DNA of 41,478 nt from Candidatus Sulfotelmatobacter kueseliae (GCA_900290255.1 OMOD01000193.1:1-41478); one strand, 5' to 3'. Positions 23,700-31,614 are shown, numbered from the stretch's first letter. Notes: a model not told the origin generated them from the sequence alone. Made by a program: numbers and translations.

Positions 23700-23936
23700 A
23701 TGAAACTCCAAATCAATGGAGAGGAGCGGGATTTTGCCAGTTCTCCTGCCCCGTTTACTCTCGCGTCCTTGGTGGAAATCCTGGGCATGAAGGGCGACCG
23801 CGTGGCGGTGGAATTGAATCGCGACATCGTGCCCCGCGACCGCTGGGTCTCGACTCACCTCGCTGAGGGCGATAGGCTGGAGGTCGTCCATTTTGTCGGC
23901 GGCGGGTTGGCAGCCCGTCAGCAGGAACTCTGTTAG
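23700..23936 (+). CDS. thiS: ThiS-like sulfur carrier protein with C-terminal tail
   Basis: A 78-residue ubiquitin-fold protein. [12 protein letters not shown], the helix [22 protein letters not shown] and the ending [10 protein letters not shown] match ThiS, the sulfur carrier for thiazole synthesis, which is adenylated on its terminal Gly-Gly. Here the glycines (67-69) are followed by nine more residues, LAARQQELC, so the active carboxylate would have to be exposed by a protease, or the protein is not functional as it stands. The 5' end is duplicated: ATGAAACTGCAAATCAC (23683) and ATGAAACTCCAAATCAA (23700) lie 17 bp apart; the first opens a six-codon frame whose TGA overlaps the real ATG. 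No other thiamine gene is in the window. Confidence 0.75.
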   Translation: MKLQINGEERDFASSPAPFTLASLVEILGMKGDRVAVELNRDIVPRDRWVSTHLAEGDRLEVVHFVGGGLAARQQELC

Positions 23937-24211
23937 TCACTCCTCCCCCTCCAATTCTCTGTTCGATCCACAGCCACTCGTGCCTAAAATGTTTGAAACA
24001 TTTGGCTTGCGGTTTGTTTCAAGCAGATTCGAGGGTCATGCAAGAGCGCTTCACGTCGCAAGAAGCGAGCGCGGTGCAGCAGATGCAGGCTGGGATCATC
24101 TCCGGGAAAGTAAGTACCTCAGTAACGTCGCCCGATTACCGGCAGCGTGCTACAAAGGCCTTATAGGCAAGCGTTTCGGATCGCAACACCCACGAGGCTC
24201 AGGGGGAAGAC

Positions 24212-24475
24212 ATGGTCGGCGAACTGGACATCCTGAATGAGTGGATTCCGGAGCAGATGCAGCCGGGTACCGTCTTTGTGCTGGAAAACGCCGGCGAAAT
24301 CGGCGAGAAAGAAGATCCCTACTGGGCCGTGCTCTCCTGCCCCTCGTGCGGGATGCTGGGCCTGATCACGCGCAAACAGATCAACGGGCTCCTGCCCGTC
24401 ATTTGCGGCTCCGAGCACTGCTCGGCGCAGTTCTTCATCCGCGACAGCGAAGTGGTGGCGCGCAAACCGTTCTAA
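24212..24475 (+). CDS. Small zinc-ribbon-like protein
   Basis: An 87-residue protein with an acidic N-terminal half (MVGELDILNEWIPEQMQPGT) and a C-terminal four-cysteine motif: CPSCGMLGLI...PVICGSEHCSAQFFI. The two CxxC-like pairs suggest a zinc ribbon. AGGGGGA lies just before the ATG. I do not recognise a named family, and neither DNA binding nor enzyme function can be inferred. It stands alone between thiS and a repeat-rich gap, convergent with ribBA. The 275-bp stretch before it (23937-24211) holds no gene I can support. Confidence 0.65.
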   Translation: MVGELDILNEWIPEQMQPGTVFVLENAGEIGEKEDPYWAVLSCPSCGMLGLITRKQINGLLPVICGSEHCSAQFFIRDSEVVARKPF

Positions 24476-24483
24476 CAGACCAT

Positions 24484-24642
24484 GTGGCGCGGGCACTCCT
24501 GCCCGCGAACTCTCAACCCAGGGGCATTATCAATCTCGGCTCTGCACCTGCCAGCAAACCAAAGCCAACGGGTTTGAAGCACGGGTGGAATACCGTGCTT
24601 CTCATGGTTCCGGCATTTCGCGGGCAAGAGTGCCCGCGCCAC
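24484..24642. repeat. 24-bp terminal inverted repeat with inner hairpin
   Basis: The outer arms GTGGCGCGGGCACTCCTGCC... (24484-24507) and its complement (24619-24642) match at 23 of 24 positions, and each arm can fold on itself. Inside lies a second perfect hairpin, GAAGCACGG (24576-24584) with CCGTGCTTC (24593-24601). There is no coding sequence in it. It could be a small non-autonomous element or act as a bidirectional terminator between the convergent genes. Confidence 0.75.
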
Positions 24643-24653
24643 ACCACCAATTC

Positions 24654-25817
24654 TCAGCTCTTCCTCACTTCCTTCAGCTCCACGGGAACCTGCTCCACAA
24701 TCTCGATTCCGAATCCTTCGAGCGCAGCCACTTTCTTCGGGCGGTTGGTGAGCAGCCGGATGCGGCGCAAATCCAGATCAGACAGAATCTGCGCTCCAAT
24801 GCCGATTTCCCGCTGAACCTGCTTTTCGTTGTCGTACAAGGAAGGAAGGCTCCGGCCGCGATGGAAAGTGAGAGCGTTGCGCTCGCCAACTTTTTCCACA
24901 GAAAACCCCTGGGAAGTCTGGTGCAGGTAAATCAGCGCGCCCAACCCCTCCTGCGAAATGCGGCGCAGAGACCCCTCCAACGTCGCGTGGCATTCGCAAC
25001 CGGTGGCGCCGAAGACATCGCCCATCAGGCAGTGGGCATGCATGCGCACCAGCACCGGAATTTCGCTGTGCTCGATGTCGCCACGGATCAGCGCGACGTG
25101 CGATTCTCCGCCGTCCACTTCGCTTTCATAGGCGATCAGGCGGAATTCTCCGAATCGCGTATCCACCAGAGCCTCGCCCACACGATGCACGTAACGCTCA
25201 TGCGCCATGCGGTAGCGGATAAGCTCGGCCACGGTCAGCATCTTGAGCCCGTGCTCGCCGCAGAATTCGATCAGGTCTGGGACGCGGGCCATGCTGCCGT
25301 CGTCCTTCATGATTTCGCAGATGACGCCCGCCGGAACCATTCCCGCGAGCCGTGCCAGATCGACGGAAGCCTCGGTCTGGCCCGCGCGCACCAGCACTCC
25401 ACCCTTGCGGGCACGCAGAGGAAAGACGTGTCCCGGGCGCGCCAGATCAGACGGCTTGGTCGCCGGATCGATTGCCACCTGAATGGTACGGGCACGGTCG
25501 TAAGCGGAAATGCCGGTGGTTACGCCCTGGCGCGCATCCACCGCTTCACAGAACGCCGTGCCGTATTGCGAGGTGTTTTCCGCGGTCATGGGACCGATGC
25601 GCAGGTGGTCGAGGCGTTCTTCGGTCAGAGCGAGGCAAATCAGCCCGCGGCCGTGCTTGGCCATGAAGTTGATGGATGCGGGAGTGATTTTTTCGGCGGC
25701 GAGGGTGAGATCGCCCTCGTTCTCGCGGTCTTCGTCGTCCACGACCACGATCATGCGGCCGGCGCAGATTTCCTCAATTGCGTCGGGAACATCGATGAAT
25801 GGCGGCTGGGGACTCAC
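24654..25817 (-). CDS. ribBA: Bifunctional-type riboflavin enzyme RibBA with degenerate RibA half
   Basis: A 387-residue fusion. The N-terminal half (about 1-205) is 3,4-dihydroxy-2-butanone-4-phosphate synthase, with [33 protein letters not shown] and [10 protein letters not shown] all intact; it makes the four-carbon riboflavin precursor from ribulose 5-phosphate. The C-terminal half (about 206-387) has the GTP cyclohydrolase II fold and keeps the three zinc cysteines ([15 protein letters not shown]). The catalytic loop, normally QEGRGIGL, reads HQTSQGFSV at about 299-307, without the essential Arg, and the following Asp-containing region is also changed. The RibA activity is therefore probably lost, and a separate RibA would be needed. 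The gene is monocistronic here. Confidence 0.9.
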   Translation of the reverse strand: MSPQPPFIDVPDAIEEICAGRMIVVVDDEDRENEGDLTLAAEKITPASINFMAKHGRGLICLALTEERLDHLRIGPMTAENTSQYGTAFCEAVDARQGVTTGISAYDRARTIQVAIDPATKPSDLARPGHVFPLRARKGGVLVRAGQTEASVDLARLAGMVPAGVICEIMKDDGSMARVPDLIEFCGEHGLKMLTVAELIRYRMAHERYVHRVGEALVDTRFGEFRLIAYESEVDGGESHVALIRGDIEHSEIPVLVRMHAHCLMGDVFGATGCECHATLEGSLRRISQEGLGALIYLHQTSQGFSVEKVGERNALTFHRGRSLPSLYDNEKQVQREIGIGAQILSDLDLRRIRLLTNRPKKVAALEGFGIEIVEQVPVELKEVRKS

Positions 25818-25936
25818 AATCAGGAGATTCTAGCAGAGGCGGTTGCCGTTCGAGTTGCGCTTGCTGGGAAGGTCTTAACCACAGAGGGCACGGAGTCGCA
25901 GGGGGAGGGAAGACACACAACCCTATGGGTCTGCTG

Positions 25937-25992
25937 TTGACATCGCTGGGAAGTAGCACGTATAATTGTGCTGCACATAATTACGTGCTACT
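25937..25992 (+). promoter_or_regulatory. Consensus promoter with palindromic operator for the toxin-antitoxin pair
   Basis: TTGACA (25937-25942) and TATAAT (25961-25966) are perfect consensus boxes 18 bp apart. A perfect 11-bp inverted repeat, AGTAGCACGTA (25952-25962) and TACGTGCTACT (25982-25992), overlaps the -10 box and ends two bases before the antitoxin ATG. This is the layout of an autoregulated toxin-antitoxin operator. The leader would be about 20 nt, without a clear ribosome binding site. Confidence 0.85.
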
Positions 25993-25993
25993 A

Positions 25994-26227
25994 ATGAAAA
26001 CTAATATTACACTCAAGTTGGATGCCGATCTGCTGCGCGAAGTTCGGGTGCTTGCGGCGGAGGAGGACACCTCGATCAGCGCGATGCTGGCGGCACGTCT
26101 GGAGCAGATCGTGCGCGAGCGCAAAACTTACAATCGCGCCCGCAAGCGAGCCCTGGCACGGCTGCAGGACGGAATGGATCTGCGATGGACGCCTCCTCGC
26201 TCGCGCGATGAAATTCATGAACGGTGA
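25994..26227 (+). CDS. Ribbon-helix-helix antitoxin (VapB-like)
   Basis: A 77-residue protein starting MKTNITLKLDADLLREVRVL, then AAEEDTSISAMLAARLEQIV, the beta-strand and two helices of a ribbon-helix-helix DNA-binding domain. The basic, extended C-terminus (KTYNRARKRALARLQDG...) would wrap and inhibit the toxin. The palindrome overlapping its promoter is the likely binding site of the dimer or of the toxin-antitoxin complex. The PIN-domain toxin follows 127 bp downstream, a longer gap than usual for this type of operon, with a short open frame between them. Confidence 0.85.
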   Translation: MKTNITLKLDADLLREVRVLAAEEDTSISAMLAARLEQIVRERKTYNRARKRALARLQDGMDLRWTPPRSRDEIHER

Positions 26228-26351
26228 GCGTGTGAGAAGGATGCCGTTCCTTCGGGACTCAATGGACTTCTTCGTCGCTCATCCGGCGCTGCTGTGGAGG
26301 GCTTTCACCTACCGCCGCCGCGGGGCTCGATTTTGCGAAGGTCAAGCGTAA
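26208..26351 (+). CDS. Possible small protein between antitoxin and toxin
   Basis: A 47-codon frame opens inside the antitoxin end and closes three bases before the toxin ATG. The product (…MPFLRDSMDFFVAHPALLWRAF...) has a short amphipathic stretch and a basic end. Its only support is position: it would bridge the gap and couple translation of toxin to antitoxin. I recognise no family, and it may be chance. Confidence 0.25.
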   Translation: MKFMNGERVRRMPFLRDSMDFFVAHPALLWRAFTYRRRGARFCEGQA

Positions 26352-26354
26352 ATC

Positions 26355-26777
26355 ATGGCCGAGAAATACTTTGTCGACACCAACATTCTGATTTACGCGC
26401 ATGACCGCTCGGCCGGCCTCAAACACGAGCGCGCGCGCCAGTTGATCGAGCGCTTGTGGAGGAGCGGGCAGGGCGTACTCAGTACGCAGGTCTTGCAGGA
26501 GCTTTGCGTTAACCTGCGGCGCAAGGTGGCAAATCCTGTTTCAGTGGACGAAATCCGCGGGCTGATCCGCGACTATCTGAGTTGGGAGATCGTGGTCAAC
26601 ACTCCCGAAGCGGTGATCCAGGCTCTGGAGATCGAAGTGCGATACAAGACCTCTTTTTGGGATGCTCTTATTCTGCAAGCGGCCGAGCAATCCGGCGCGG
26701 CGGTTCTTTACTCCGAGGACCTGGCGGCGAAGCAGGCTTACGGACCCGTGCGTGTGGTGAACCCGCTGCTGGGGTAA
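26355..26777 (+). CDS. PIN-domain toxin (VapC-like)
   Basis: A 140-residue PIN-domain ribonuclease. The acidic catalytic residues are in place: D8 in FVDTNILIY, E49 in VLQELCVN, D103 in SFWDALIL and E121/D122 in LYSEDLA. Such toxins cleave tRNA or rRNA when free of antitoxin. The ATG at 26364-like positions is not needed; the first in-frame ATG at 26355 gives the family start. It is paired with the ribbon-helix-helix antitoxin upstream under the same promoter. All catalytic positions are intact, so it is probably active. Confidence 0.9.
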   Translation: MAEKYFVDTNILIYAHDRSAGLKHERARQLIERLWRSGQGVLSTQVLQELCVNLRRKVANPVSVDEIRGLIRDYLSWEIVVNTPEAVIQALEIEVRYKTSFWDALILQAAEQSGAAVLYSEDLAAKQAYGPVRVVNPLLG

Positions 26778-26801
26778 ATGGATCGAGTCAGCCCAGCCAA
26801 G

Positions 26802-27413
26802 CTACCCAGCGAGTTCCCGCTCTGCTCCGCGAAACAGCGCCCGCAGGGCGCGGATCACCCAGTGCATCAACAGCACGATGATCACCACGAAGATTGTGGC
26901 CAGCGTCCCCGCCACATACGGATGCCGCGTCGCCAGCCAGGTCAGCCCGATGGCGAGTGCGTCCTCGCCGAGGCTGAGCGTGATATTCGATAAGGGCTCG
27001 GGCGAGGGCGTCACGGCAGCCCGCACGGCGGTTTTCCCGCCATGAGCTGCGAAAGCGACTGCAGCACCAAGTAACGTGGCCAGCAACTGCTGCCCGGGAG
27101 AAAGTTGGTTCGTCGCCTGATAGGCCAAGAGCCCCGCTACCGGAACCCGCACAAACGTATGCAACGCATTCCAGATCAGGTCGAAGGCAGGAATCTTGTC
27201 GGCGAAGAATTCGACCGCGAACAGGGCTATGCTGGCGGCAATAATGGGCCAACTCTGGAGCAGTTGCAGCCCCGGCGGCAGAGGCAGGTGTCCGAAGCGC
27301 GCCAGCAGCCCCAGGACGGCTACGGTGGCGTAGAGATTGAGGCCCGCGGCAAAGCCAACCGCGGCCAGCAGCGCAAACAGCTCAGAGATCGGGATCTGCA
27401 GGACGTTCAGCAT
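26802..27413 (-). CDS. DUF4126-type membrane protein
   Basis: A 203-residue membrane protein with about five hydrophobic segments (LFALLAAVGFAAGLNLYATVAVLGLL; IIAASIALFAVEFFADKIP; LLATLLGAAVAFAAHGGKTAVRAAV; TLATIFVVIIVLLMHWVIRAL). The segments AGLNLYAT, FFADKIPAFDLIWNALHTFVR and AAHGGKTAVRA are typical of the DUF4126 family. Function is unknown. It is convergent with the toxin gene, and its start codon directly abuts a periodic repeat. Confidence 0.85.
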   Translation of the reverse strand: MLNVLQIPISELFALLAAVGFAAGLNLYATVAVLGLLARFGHLPLPPGLQLLQSWPIIAASIALFAVEFFADKIPAFDLIWNALHTFVRVPVAGLLAYQATNQLSPGQQLLATLLGAAVAFAAHGGKTAVRAAVTPSPEPLSNITLSLGEDALAIGLTWLATRHPYVAGTLATIFVVIIVLLMHWVIRALRALFRGAERELAG

Positions 27414-27542
27414 GGGTCTCGGGTCTTAAGGTCATGGGTCTTGGGACGCCGCCGTCAAGTTGTATCGTAAACTCTTGTCCCCGATTCCTGTACGCAAACC
27501 GAATTGTTTCTTCAAAACCTAACACCTAGGACCTAACACCCA
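27414..27542. repeat. Periodic inverted repeat, 7-bp unit (locus G)
   Basis: Arms at 27414-27446 (GGGTCTC, GGGTCTT, ATGGGTCTT units) and 27516-27542 (units complementary to AGGTGTT and AGGTCCT) face each other around a 69-bp loop without a gene. About 20 of 25 aligned positions match. The left arm begins at the base before the DUF4126 start codon. Confidence 0.7.
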
Positions 27543-27585
27543 TGCCCCCCGAACCACAGAGCAACTGCCGGAGCCCTGCCCGGCC

Positions 27586-27607
27586 GGACAGCCGAGGGCG
27601 GCTGTCC
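27586..27607. repeat. GC-rich hairpin repeat
   Basis: GGACAGCC (27586-27593) and GGCTGTCC (27600-27607) form a perfect 8-bp stem with a 6-nt loop. Similar GC-rich palindromes occur in nuoG (16664-16685) and near 41196-41215, so it is probably a dispersed palindromic repeat. Confidence 0.6.
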
Positions 27608-27619
27608 CCACATGAGCTC

Positions 27620-27660
27620 AAAGAGAAAGGGCCGCTCGTCACGACGGCAGAGCGGCCCCA
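27620..27660 (-). terminator. Intrinsic terminator after the small basic protein gene
   Basis: On the minus strand a stem GGGCCGCT/AGCGGCCC (27651-27658 with 27629-27636) is followed by a pyrimidine-rich CTTTCTCTTT. It lies about 25 bp after the stop of the small gene at 27683. Confidence 0.65.
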
Positions 27661-27682
27661 AAACCCGTCTCACATCTGCATC

Positions 27683-27910
27683 TTACAGAGTGGACTCAAT
27701 CTCGAAACCCCAGGCCTCAAGAAGAGGCTCGGGGATATACTTCGAATTCTTGTTGCGGCGTGCCCATTCCCGCAAACGAGTCGACCTCAGGTACTGATCC
27801 GGGGAGAGCTTGTATTCACGCACAACCTGCTCGAATTCGGTGATGGTAGGGGTGATCGGCCCGATCGGTTCAGGCTTGCCCCAGTTGGGATTTCCGCGTC
27901 GCTTCGCCAT
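27683..27910 (-). CDS. Small basic protein of unknown function
   Basis: A 75-residue protein beginning MAKRRGNPNWGKPEPIGP, followed by a charged helical part (TEFEQVVREYKLSPDQYLRS...LREWARRNKNSKYIPEPLLEAW). GAAAGG lies nine bases before the ATG, and a terminator follows the stop, which together make a complete single-gene unit and support real expression. The N-terminal RRGNPNWGKP patch could contact nucleic acid; this is only a suggestion. I do not recognise the family. Confidence 0.7.
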   Translation of the reverse strand: MAKRRGNPNWGKPEPIGPITPTITEFEQVVREYKLSPDQYLRSTRLREWARRNKNSKYIPEPLLEAWGFEIESTL

Positions 27911-28458
27911 GTAAGATGCCTTTCTGCTGCTAAGAGATGAACTGAACTATTACTTCCTAACCCCGCTAACTGTATGATTCTCCACGTGGTCGCGAGGATG
28001 CAGTGAAGAAACCAACCGCGCTGCGGACAAACCGGCACGTCCCATGTTCATCCACAGCCTTCCAGGTTAATCGGAGACTCAGTATCTTACAGTCATCTTT
28101 ATCTGAAAGTCAACGAGAATTTCGCCAACAAAGCCTGAGCGAATTCCATTGAAGTCGTTGCAACTAAATCACTTAACCAGTGGTTTGCGACCTTTCGGTC
28201 GCCTGATTCGTGCCTTCCGTTCTGGGAACGTCCCCGACTGGTCCTTCTTGCGGGCGATTTGCTCGCGAGCAGACCATCTGTTACGTCGGTAATGACTTAG
28301 AGCGGGACACCGTTGATCGTTGACGCCGAACAGACATAAAGTGCAAGGGGGAGTCTCGGCTGGCGTTATCCTCTATCCTCGCTTGCCGAAATAACTGTGG
28401 GAAACACAAAGTGCCCGAGGGAAGGGTGGGCGCGCGTTTCCTGGAGATGGTCCCAGCC
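27911..28458. other. 548-bp gene-poor region
   Basis: No convincing coding sequence, tRNA or known RNA family is visible. It must contain the promoter of the small basic protein (minus) and of the receiver-PilZ gene (plus). The only structure noticed is a perfect hairpin GCGACC-TTTC-GGTCGC at 28188-28203, without a T-run, and a lower GC content than the neighbourhood between about 28080 and 28180. Confidence 0.5.
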
Positions 28459-29601
28459 ATGAACTTGAATTCGTTGGTTTTATGTTCCGACGAAAAGATC
28501 GTTCGCGTGCTGCGCCGCACGCTCGGCGACCTTGAGATCGGAGTCGAACTGTGCAGTGACGCGGACGCCGCCCTGCGCCAGCTGACCCGCCGGCGGTTTG
28601 AGGCGATCATCGTGGATTTTGACGGCGAAGGCACCCCAGAAGTGCTGCGCAGCGCGCGTAACGCCCCATGTAACCGGCAGGCGGTTGCGGTCGCCATCGT
28701 GGACCCCATTATCGGCTTGAAGTCGGCGTTTGAGCTGGGGGCTCATTTTGTGCTGTACAAGCCGGTTTCGATCGAGCGGGCCAAATCCAGTTTCCGGGCG
28801 GCCCGGGCTTTGATGAAGAGCGAACGGCGCCGCAACGCACGCGTGGCCGTGCAAATCCCGGTGGTGCTGCGCAATCTCGACGGCGGTCCCAACATGAAAG
28901 TGACCACGCTGGATCTGAGCGAGGGAGGCATGGCCGTCGGCATTGCAGACCGGCGCCATCCCACCGGACGCTGGCAGATTGCCTTCAGCTTGCCGGGAAC
29001 CGAGATTGCTCTGGAGTTGCCCGCCGAATTCGCCTGGGAGGGAACGACCAAGCAGGCCGGCCTGCGTTTTCTGCAGGCGCCGCCGGCGGCAACGCTCCAA
29101 CTCCGGGAGTGGCTCAAGCGGAACTCTCCCGATGCCGAGCAGGACGATCCTCCCATCCGCTGTCAGCTCACCGACTTGAGCCTGGGTGCGTGCTATTTGG
29201 AGATCGCATCGCCTTTTCCCGTCTCGAGCCGCGTGATGCTGTGCATGCGCGCCGCCGGGGTAGAGATACGGGCCCAGGGCGTGGTAAGGGTCATGCACCC
29301 GGACAAGGGCATGGGAGTGGAATTTGCGCAGGCGACGCCGGAACATCGCGGGGCAGTGGAAAAGTTCCTGGCCGTGCTTTCGGAAAACCGCGGCCTGCTG
29401 CCAGAGTTGCTGGTCGAACCGGAAGGCCTGGAATTCGAAACCGCGGTTGCGCAACCGTCTTCCGACGGTAGCGATGATCCTTTACTTCAGTTGTTTCGCA
29501 GAGGGCACCTGACGACGGACGCATTCCACGAGGCGCTGCGGAAGCAGCGCGCGACTCCGCCGGCGGCCGCAAACAGCGCTGCGGCTGGAGCATCCGCCTA
29601 G
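28459..29601 (+). CDS. Receiver-like protein with two PilZ domains
   Basis: A 380-residue cytoplasmic signalling protein. Residues 1-118 fold like a response-regulator receiver (LVLCSDEKIVRVLRRTL..., IIVDFD at about 50-55, and YKPVS near 104 with the conserved Lys). The first PilZ domain starts at RRRNARVAV (RxxxR) and has DLSEGGMAV (D/NxSxxG), both needed for cyclic di-GMP binding. A second PilZ-like domain (about 230-330) keeps DLSLGAC but lacks a clear RxxxR. The C-terminal tail is low in complexity and Ala-rich. The start at 28459 is chosen over Met 28447, whose GGAG would touch the ATG. It may couple cyclic di-GMP to surface behaviour such as pili; the output is unknown. Confidence 0.85.
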   Translation: MNLNSLVLCSDEKIVRVLRRTLGDLEIGVELCSDADAALRQLTRRRFEAIIVDFDGEGTPEVLRSARNAPCNRQAVAVAIVDPIIGLKSAFELGAHFVLYKPVSIERAKSSFRAARALMKSERRRNARVAVQIPVVLRNLDGGPNMKVTTLDLSEGGMAVGIADRRHPTGRWQIAFSLPGTEIALELPAEFAWEGTTKQAGLRFLQAPPAATLQLREWLKRNSPDAEQDDPPIRCQLTDLSLGACYLEIASPFPVSSRVMLCMRAAGVEIRAQGVVRVMHPDKGMGVEFAQATPEHRGAVEKFLAVLSENRGLLPELLVEPEGLEFETAVAQPSSDGSDDPLLQLFRRGHLTTDAFHEALRKQRATPPAAANSAAAGASA

Positions 29602-29668
29602 CACCTGCGAGCAATCCAGGGGAACGGCCACTCGTCCTGAATTTCCACGCCATCGAGTCCAGCCGCGT

Positions 29669-30931
29669 TTAGAGCCAGAGCAGCGGAGTAAGACCGAGCG
29701 CGGCCATACCTGCCAGGAAGCTGAGGCTCTGAATTCCCGTCCGCTTATCCGCCAGGCTGTAGGCGTAAATCCCTTTGATGAGGTTGTTGCTCGCGGCGGC
29801 GATGGCGACCGCGGCTGCAGCAACTCTGAGCGGCGTGAGCGTGCCTGCAGCCTGCGTCATCCCCATAATGAAAGGATCTACATCGGTGACTCCCATAATG
29901 GCGGCGAGAACGTTTACCCCCGCCCGTCCCAAGTAGGTAACCGCCAGCTGCGTGGCGACGAGCATGACGAGGAACAGAACAGCAAAAAGAAGGGCGGCCC
30001 GCAGTTCGAGCGGATTCTTTGGCTGATACTCGCGCTTGACGTCGGACGCTTGCGCGTCAGGCCTGCGGGACCAGATCCATCCGGTGGCAATGGCAAGGGC
30101 GGCGAATAAAAGAAACGGCGGTGCCAAGGCAACTGCCAGGTGGCGGTTAAACAGCGCGAGCAGAGCGACCAGCCGCGCGTACATCACGCCGGAGGCAATC
30201 AGAATGGCACCGGAGAACAGGTGCGGATGCTCTTCCTGGGCGGCTCTTCGCGATATCACCACCGTGGTCAGCGTGGAGGAATAGGCACCGCCGAGCAACG
30301 CGGCCAGCACGACTCCTCCGCGTTGCTTCGTTACCCTCTGCAGGACATAGCTGCCGTACGAAATCGTGCTTACCGCAACCACCACCAGCCAGGTCTTAAA
30401 AGGGTTAATGTGAAAGCGTCCGAAATCCTGCCGGGGCAAAATGGGCAGAATGACTCCGCTGAGCAGCAGAAACTTGCCGAAAGTCAGAATTTCTTCGGGC
30501 GGAATGCGGGTGGCGAGCCCTTCCAGCCCCGCTTTGAGTTCGAGCAACAACAAGCTGGCCACGCTCAACGTGGTTGCGATCCAGAAATGATCGTAATAGA
30601 CGAGCGCGCCGACCAGGAACGTCGCAAGTCCTGACATCTCCGAGGTAACACCGGCTGCGTCGGAAGAGCAAAGTTTGCGCCAATAAGACAACAGGAGGAA
30701 GCTGCCGATCACCAGAAAGGCGAGAAATACCGGAAGAAGTTGCCCGCCGGACAGGAGCGCGACCGAGTAGCCGATCAACCCGATCAGGGGGAAGGTGCGG
30801 ACTCCTCCGAAAGCGTAATATCCAGCTGCGGCTTTGTGTTCCTCGCGTTCCAGCCCGATCAGAAAAGACAAGAACAGGACCAGGACAATCTTCACCGCTT
30901 CTGGCGGGAGCCATTGATATGCTTCTAACAA
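29669..30931 (-). CDS. MgtC/SapB-DUF4010 family membrane protein
   Basis: A 420-residue integral membrane protein with about 12 hydrophobic segments. The N-terminal quarter shows LFLSFLIGLEREEH, GGVRTFPLIGLIGY and the MgtC-like pattern of short helices; the remainder matches DUF4010 (ILTFGKFLLLSGVILPILP, LLGGAYSSTLTTVVISRRA, ASNNLIKGIYAY). The transported substrate, if any, is unknown. It is divergent from the pilin gene; the 158-bp gap contains a palindrome at 31038-31064. Confidence 0.85.
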   Translation of the reverse strand: MLEAYQWLPPEAVKIVLVLFLSFLIGLEREEHKAAAGYYAFGGVRTFPLIGLIGYSVALLSGGQLLPVFLAFLVIGSFLLLSYWRKLCSSDAAGVTSEMSGLATFLVGALVYYDHFWIATTLSVASLLLLELKAGLEGLATRIPPEEILTFGKFLLLSGVILPILPRQDFGRFHINPFKTWLVVVAVSTISYGSYVLQRVTKQRGGVVLAALLGGAYSSTLTTVVISRRAAQEEHPHLFSGAILIASGVMYARLVALLALFNRHLAVALAPPFLLFAALAIATGWIWSRRPDAQASDVKREYQPKNPLELRAALLFAVLFLVMLVATQLAVTYLGRAGVNVLAAIMGVTDVDPFIMGMTQAAGTLTPLRVAAAAVAIAAASNNLIKGIYAYSLADKRTGIQSLSFLAGMAALGLTPLLWL

Positions 30932-31037
30932 GGGAGTCTCCGATGGAAACAGTGCATTTTGTCACAAACGGGTCAGAGCCGCAAAAGTTTGCAACTCTGG
31001 CGAAGCACGACGTTCTTAAAAGGGGAGACATCCTGCC

Positions 31038-31064
31038 CGAGCAGTGGTAAGCTTATCCTGCTCG
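31038..31064. promoter_or_regulatory. Palindrome upstream of the pilin gene
   Basis: CGAGCAG (31038-31044) and CTGCTCG (31058-31064) form a perfect 7-bp inverted repeat 25 bp upstream of the pilin ATG, with the near-palindromic TAAGCTTA in the centre. It could be an operator or a hairpin in the 5' leader. No regulator is identified. Confidence 0.35.
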
Positions 31065-31089
31065 AAATGCCGCGCTGGGAGCCACTTTC

Positions 31090-31578
31090 ATGCGGAAGCA
31101 AAAAGGTTTCTCGTTGATCGAACTGCTGATCGTAGTTGCCATTATTCTGATCATTGCCGCCATCGCGATCCCCAACCTGTTAAACGCTCGCATGGCTGCC
31201 AATGAGGCCTCGGCTGTACAGTCGATCAAGGCGATCAACACGGTGGAGATCACCTACAACTCCACTTACCCGACCGTTGGCTATGCCCCCACGCTGGCAG
31301 TCCTCGGTGGGGCCAGCCCTTGCACGCCGAGTTCGACGACGGCTTGCCTGATCGACAATATCCTCGCCTCAGGCTACAAAGCCGGTTACAACTTCACCGC
31401 CATTGGCTCTGGTGGTCCCCCGGCCACGAGCTACTACGTTACAGCGGTACCGACCACCGTGAACCGGACGGGAATACGCAGCTTCTGCTCCTTCGAGGAT
31501 GCGGTGATTCGGGTGCAGCCTTCGGGTGCTGCCATTGCCAGCGAAGCGGCATGCGAGGCGCTGTTGCCGCTTCAGTAG
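31090..31578 (+). CDS. Type IV pilin-like protein (prepilin)
   Basis: A 162-residue prepilin. MRKQKG precedes FSLIELLIVVAIILIIAAIA, with the prepilin peptidase site after G6, Phe at +1 and Glu at +5. The globular part (RMAANEASAVQSIKAINTVEITYNSTYP...) resembles pilins and pseudopilins of acidobacteria and deltaproteobacteria. Four cysteines in the C-terminal domain could form disulfides (SPCTPSSTTACL; SFCSF; ACEALL). GGGAG lies nine bases before the ATG. It stands alone, so it may be a major or minor pilin used by an assembly system encoded elsewhere. Confidence 0.92.
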   Translation: MRKQKGFSLIELLIVVAIILIIAAIAIPNLLNARMAANEASAVQSIKAINTVEITYNSTYPTVGYAPTLAVLGGASPCTPSSTTACLIDNILASGYKAGYNFTAIGSGGPPATSYYVTAVPTTVNRTGIRSFCSFEDAVIRVQPSGAAIASEAACEALLPLQ

Positions 31579-31614
31579 GCCGGTCGAGCGCGCGGCAGAT
31601 AGAGACTCTTCCGT

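Noticed and set aside
24038..24166. 42-aa frame (MQERFTSQEASAVQQMQAGI...) upstream of the zinc-ribbon gene
   Set aside because: The ribosome binding site is too close to the ATG, no family is recognised and it is short. It may be real but support is insufficient.
24585..25940. 451-codon plus-strand open frame opposite ribBA
   Set aside because: It is antisense to an unmistakable RibBA and shows no protein family features.
28080..28260. tRNA or small RNA gene in the gene-poor region
   Set aside because: I found no cloverleaf, no TTCRA arm and no terminator. Only one short hairpin is present.
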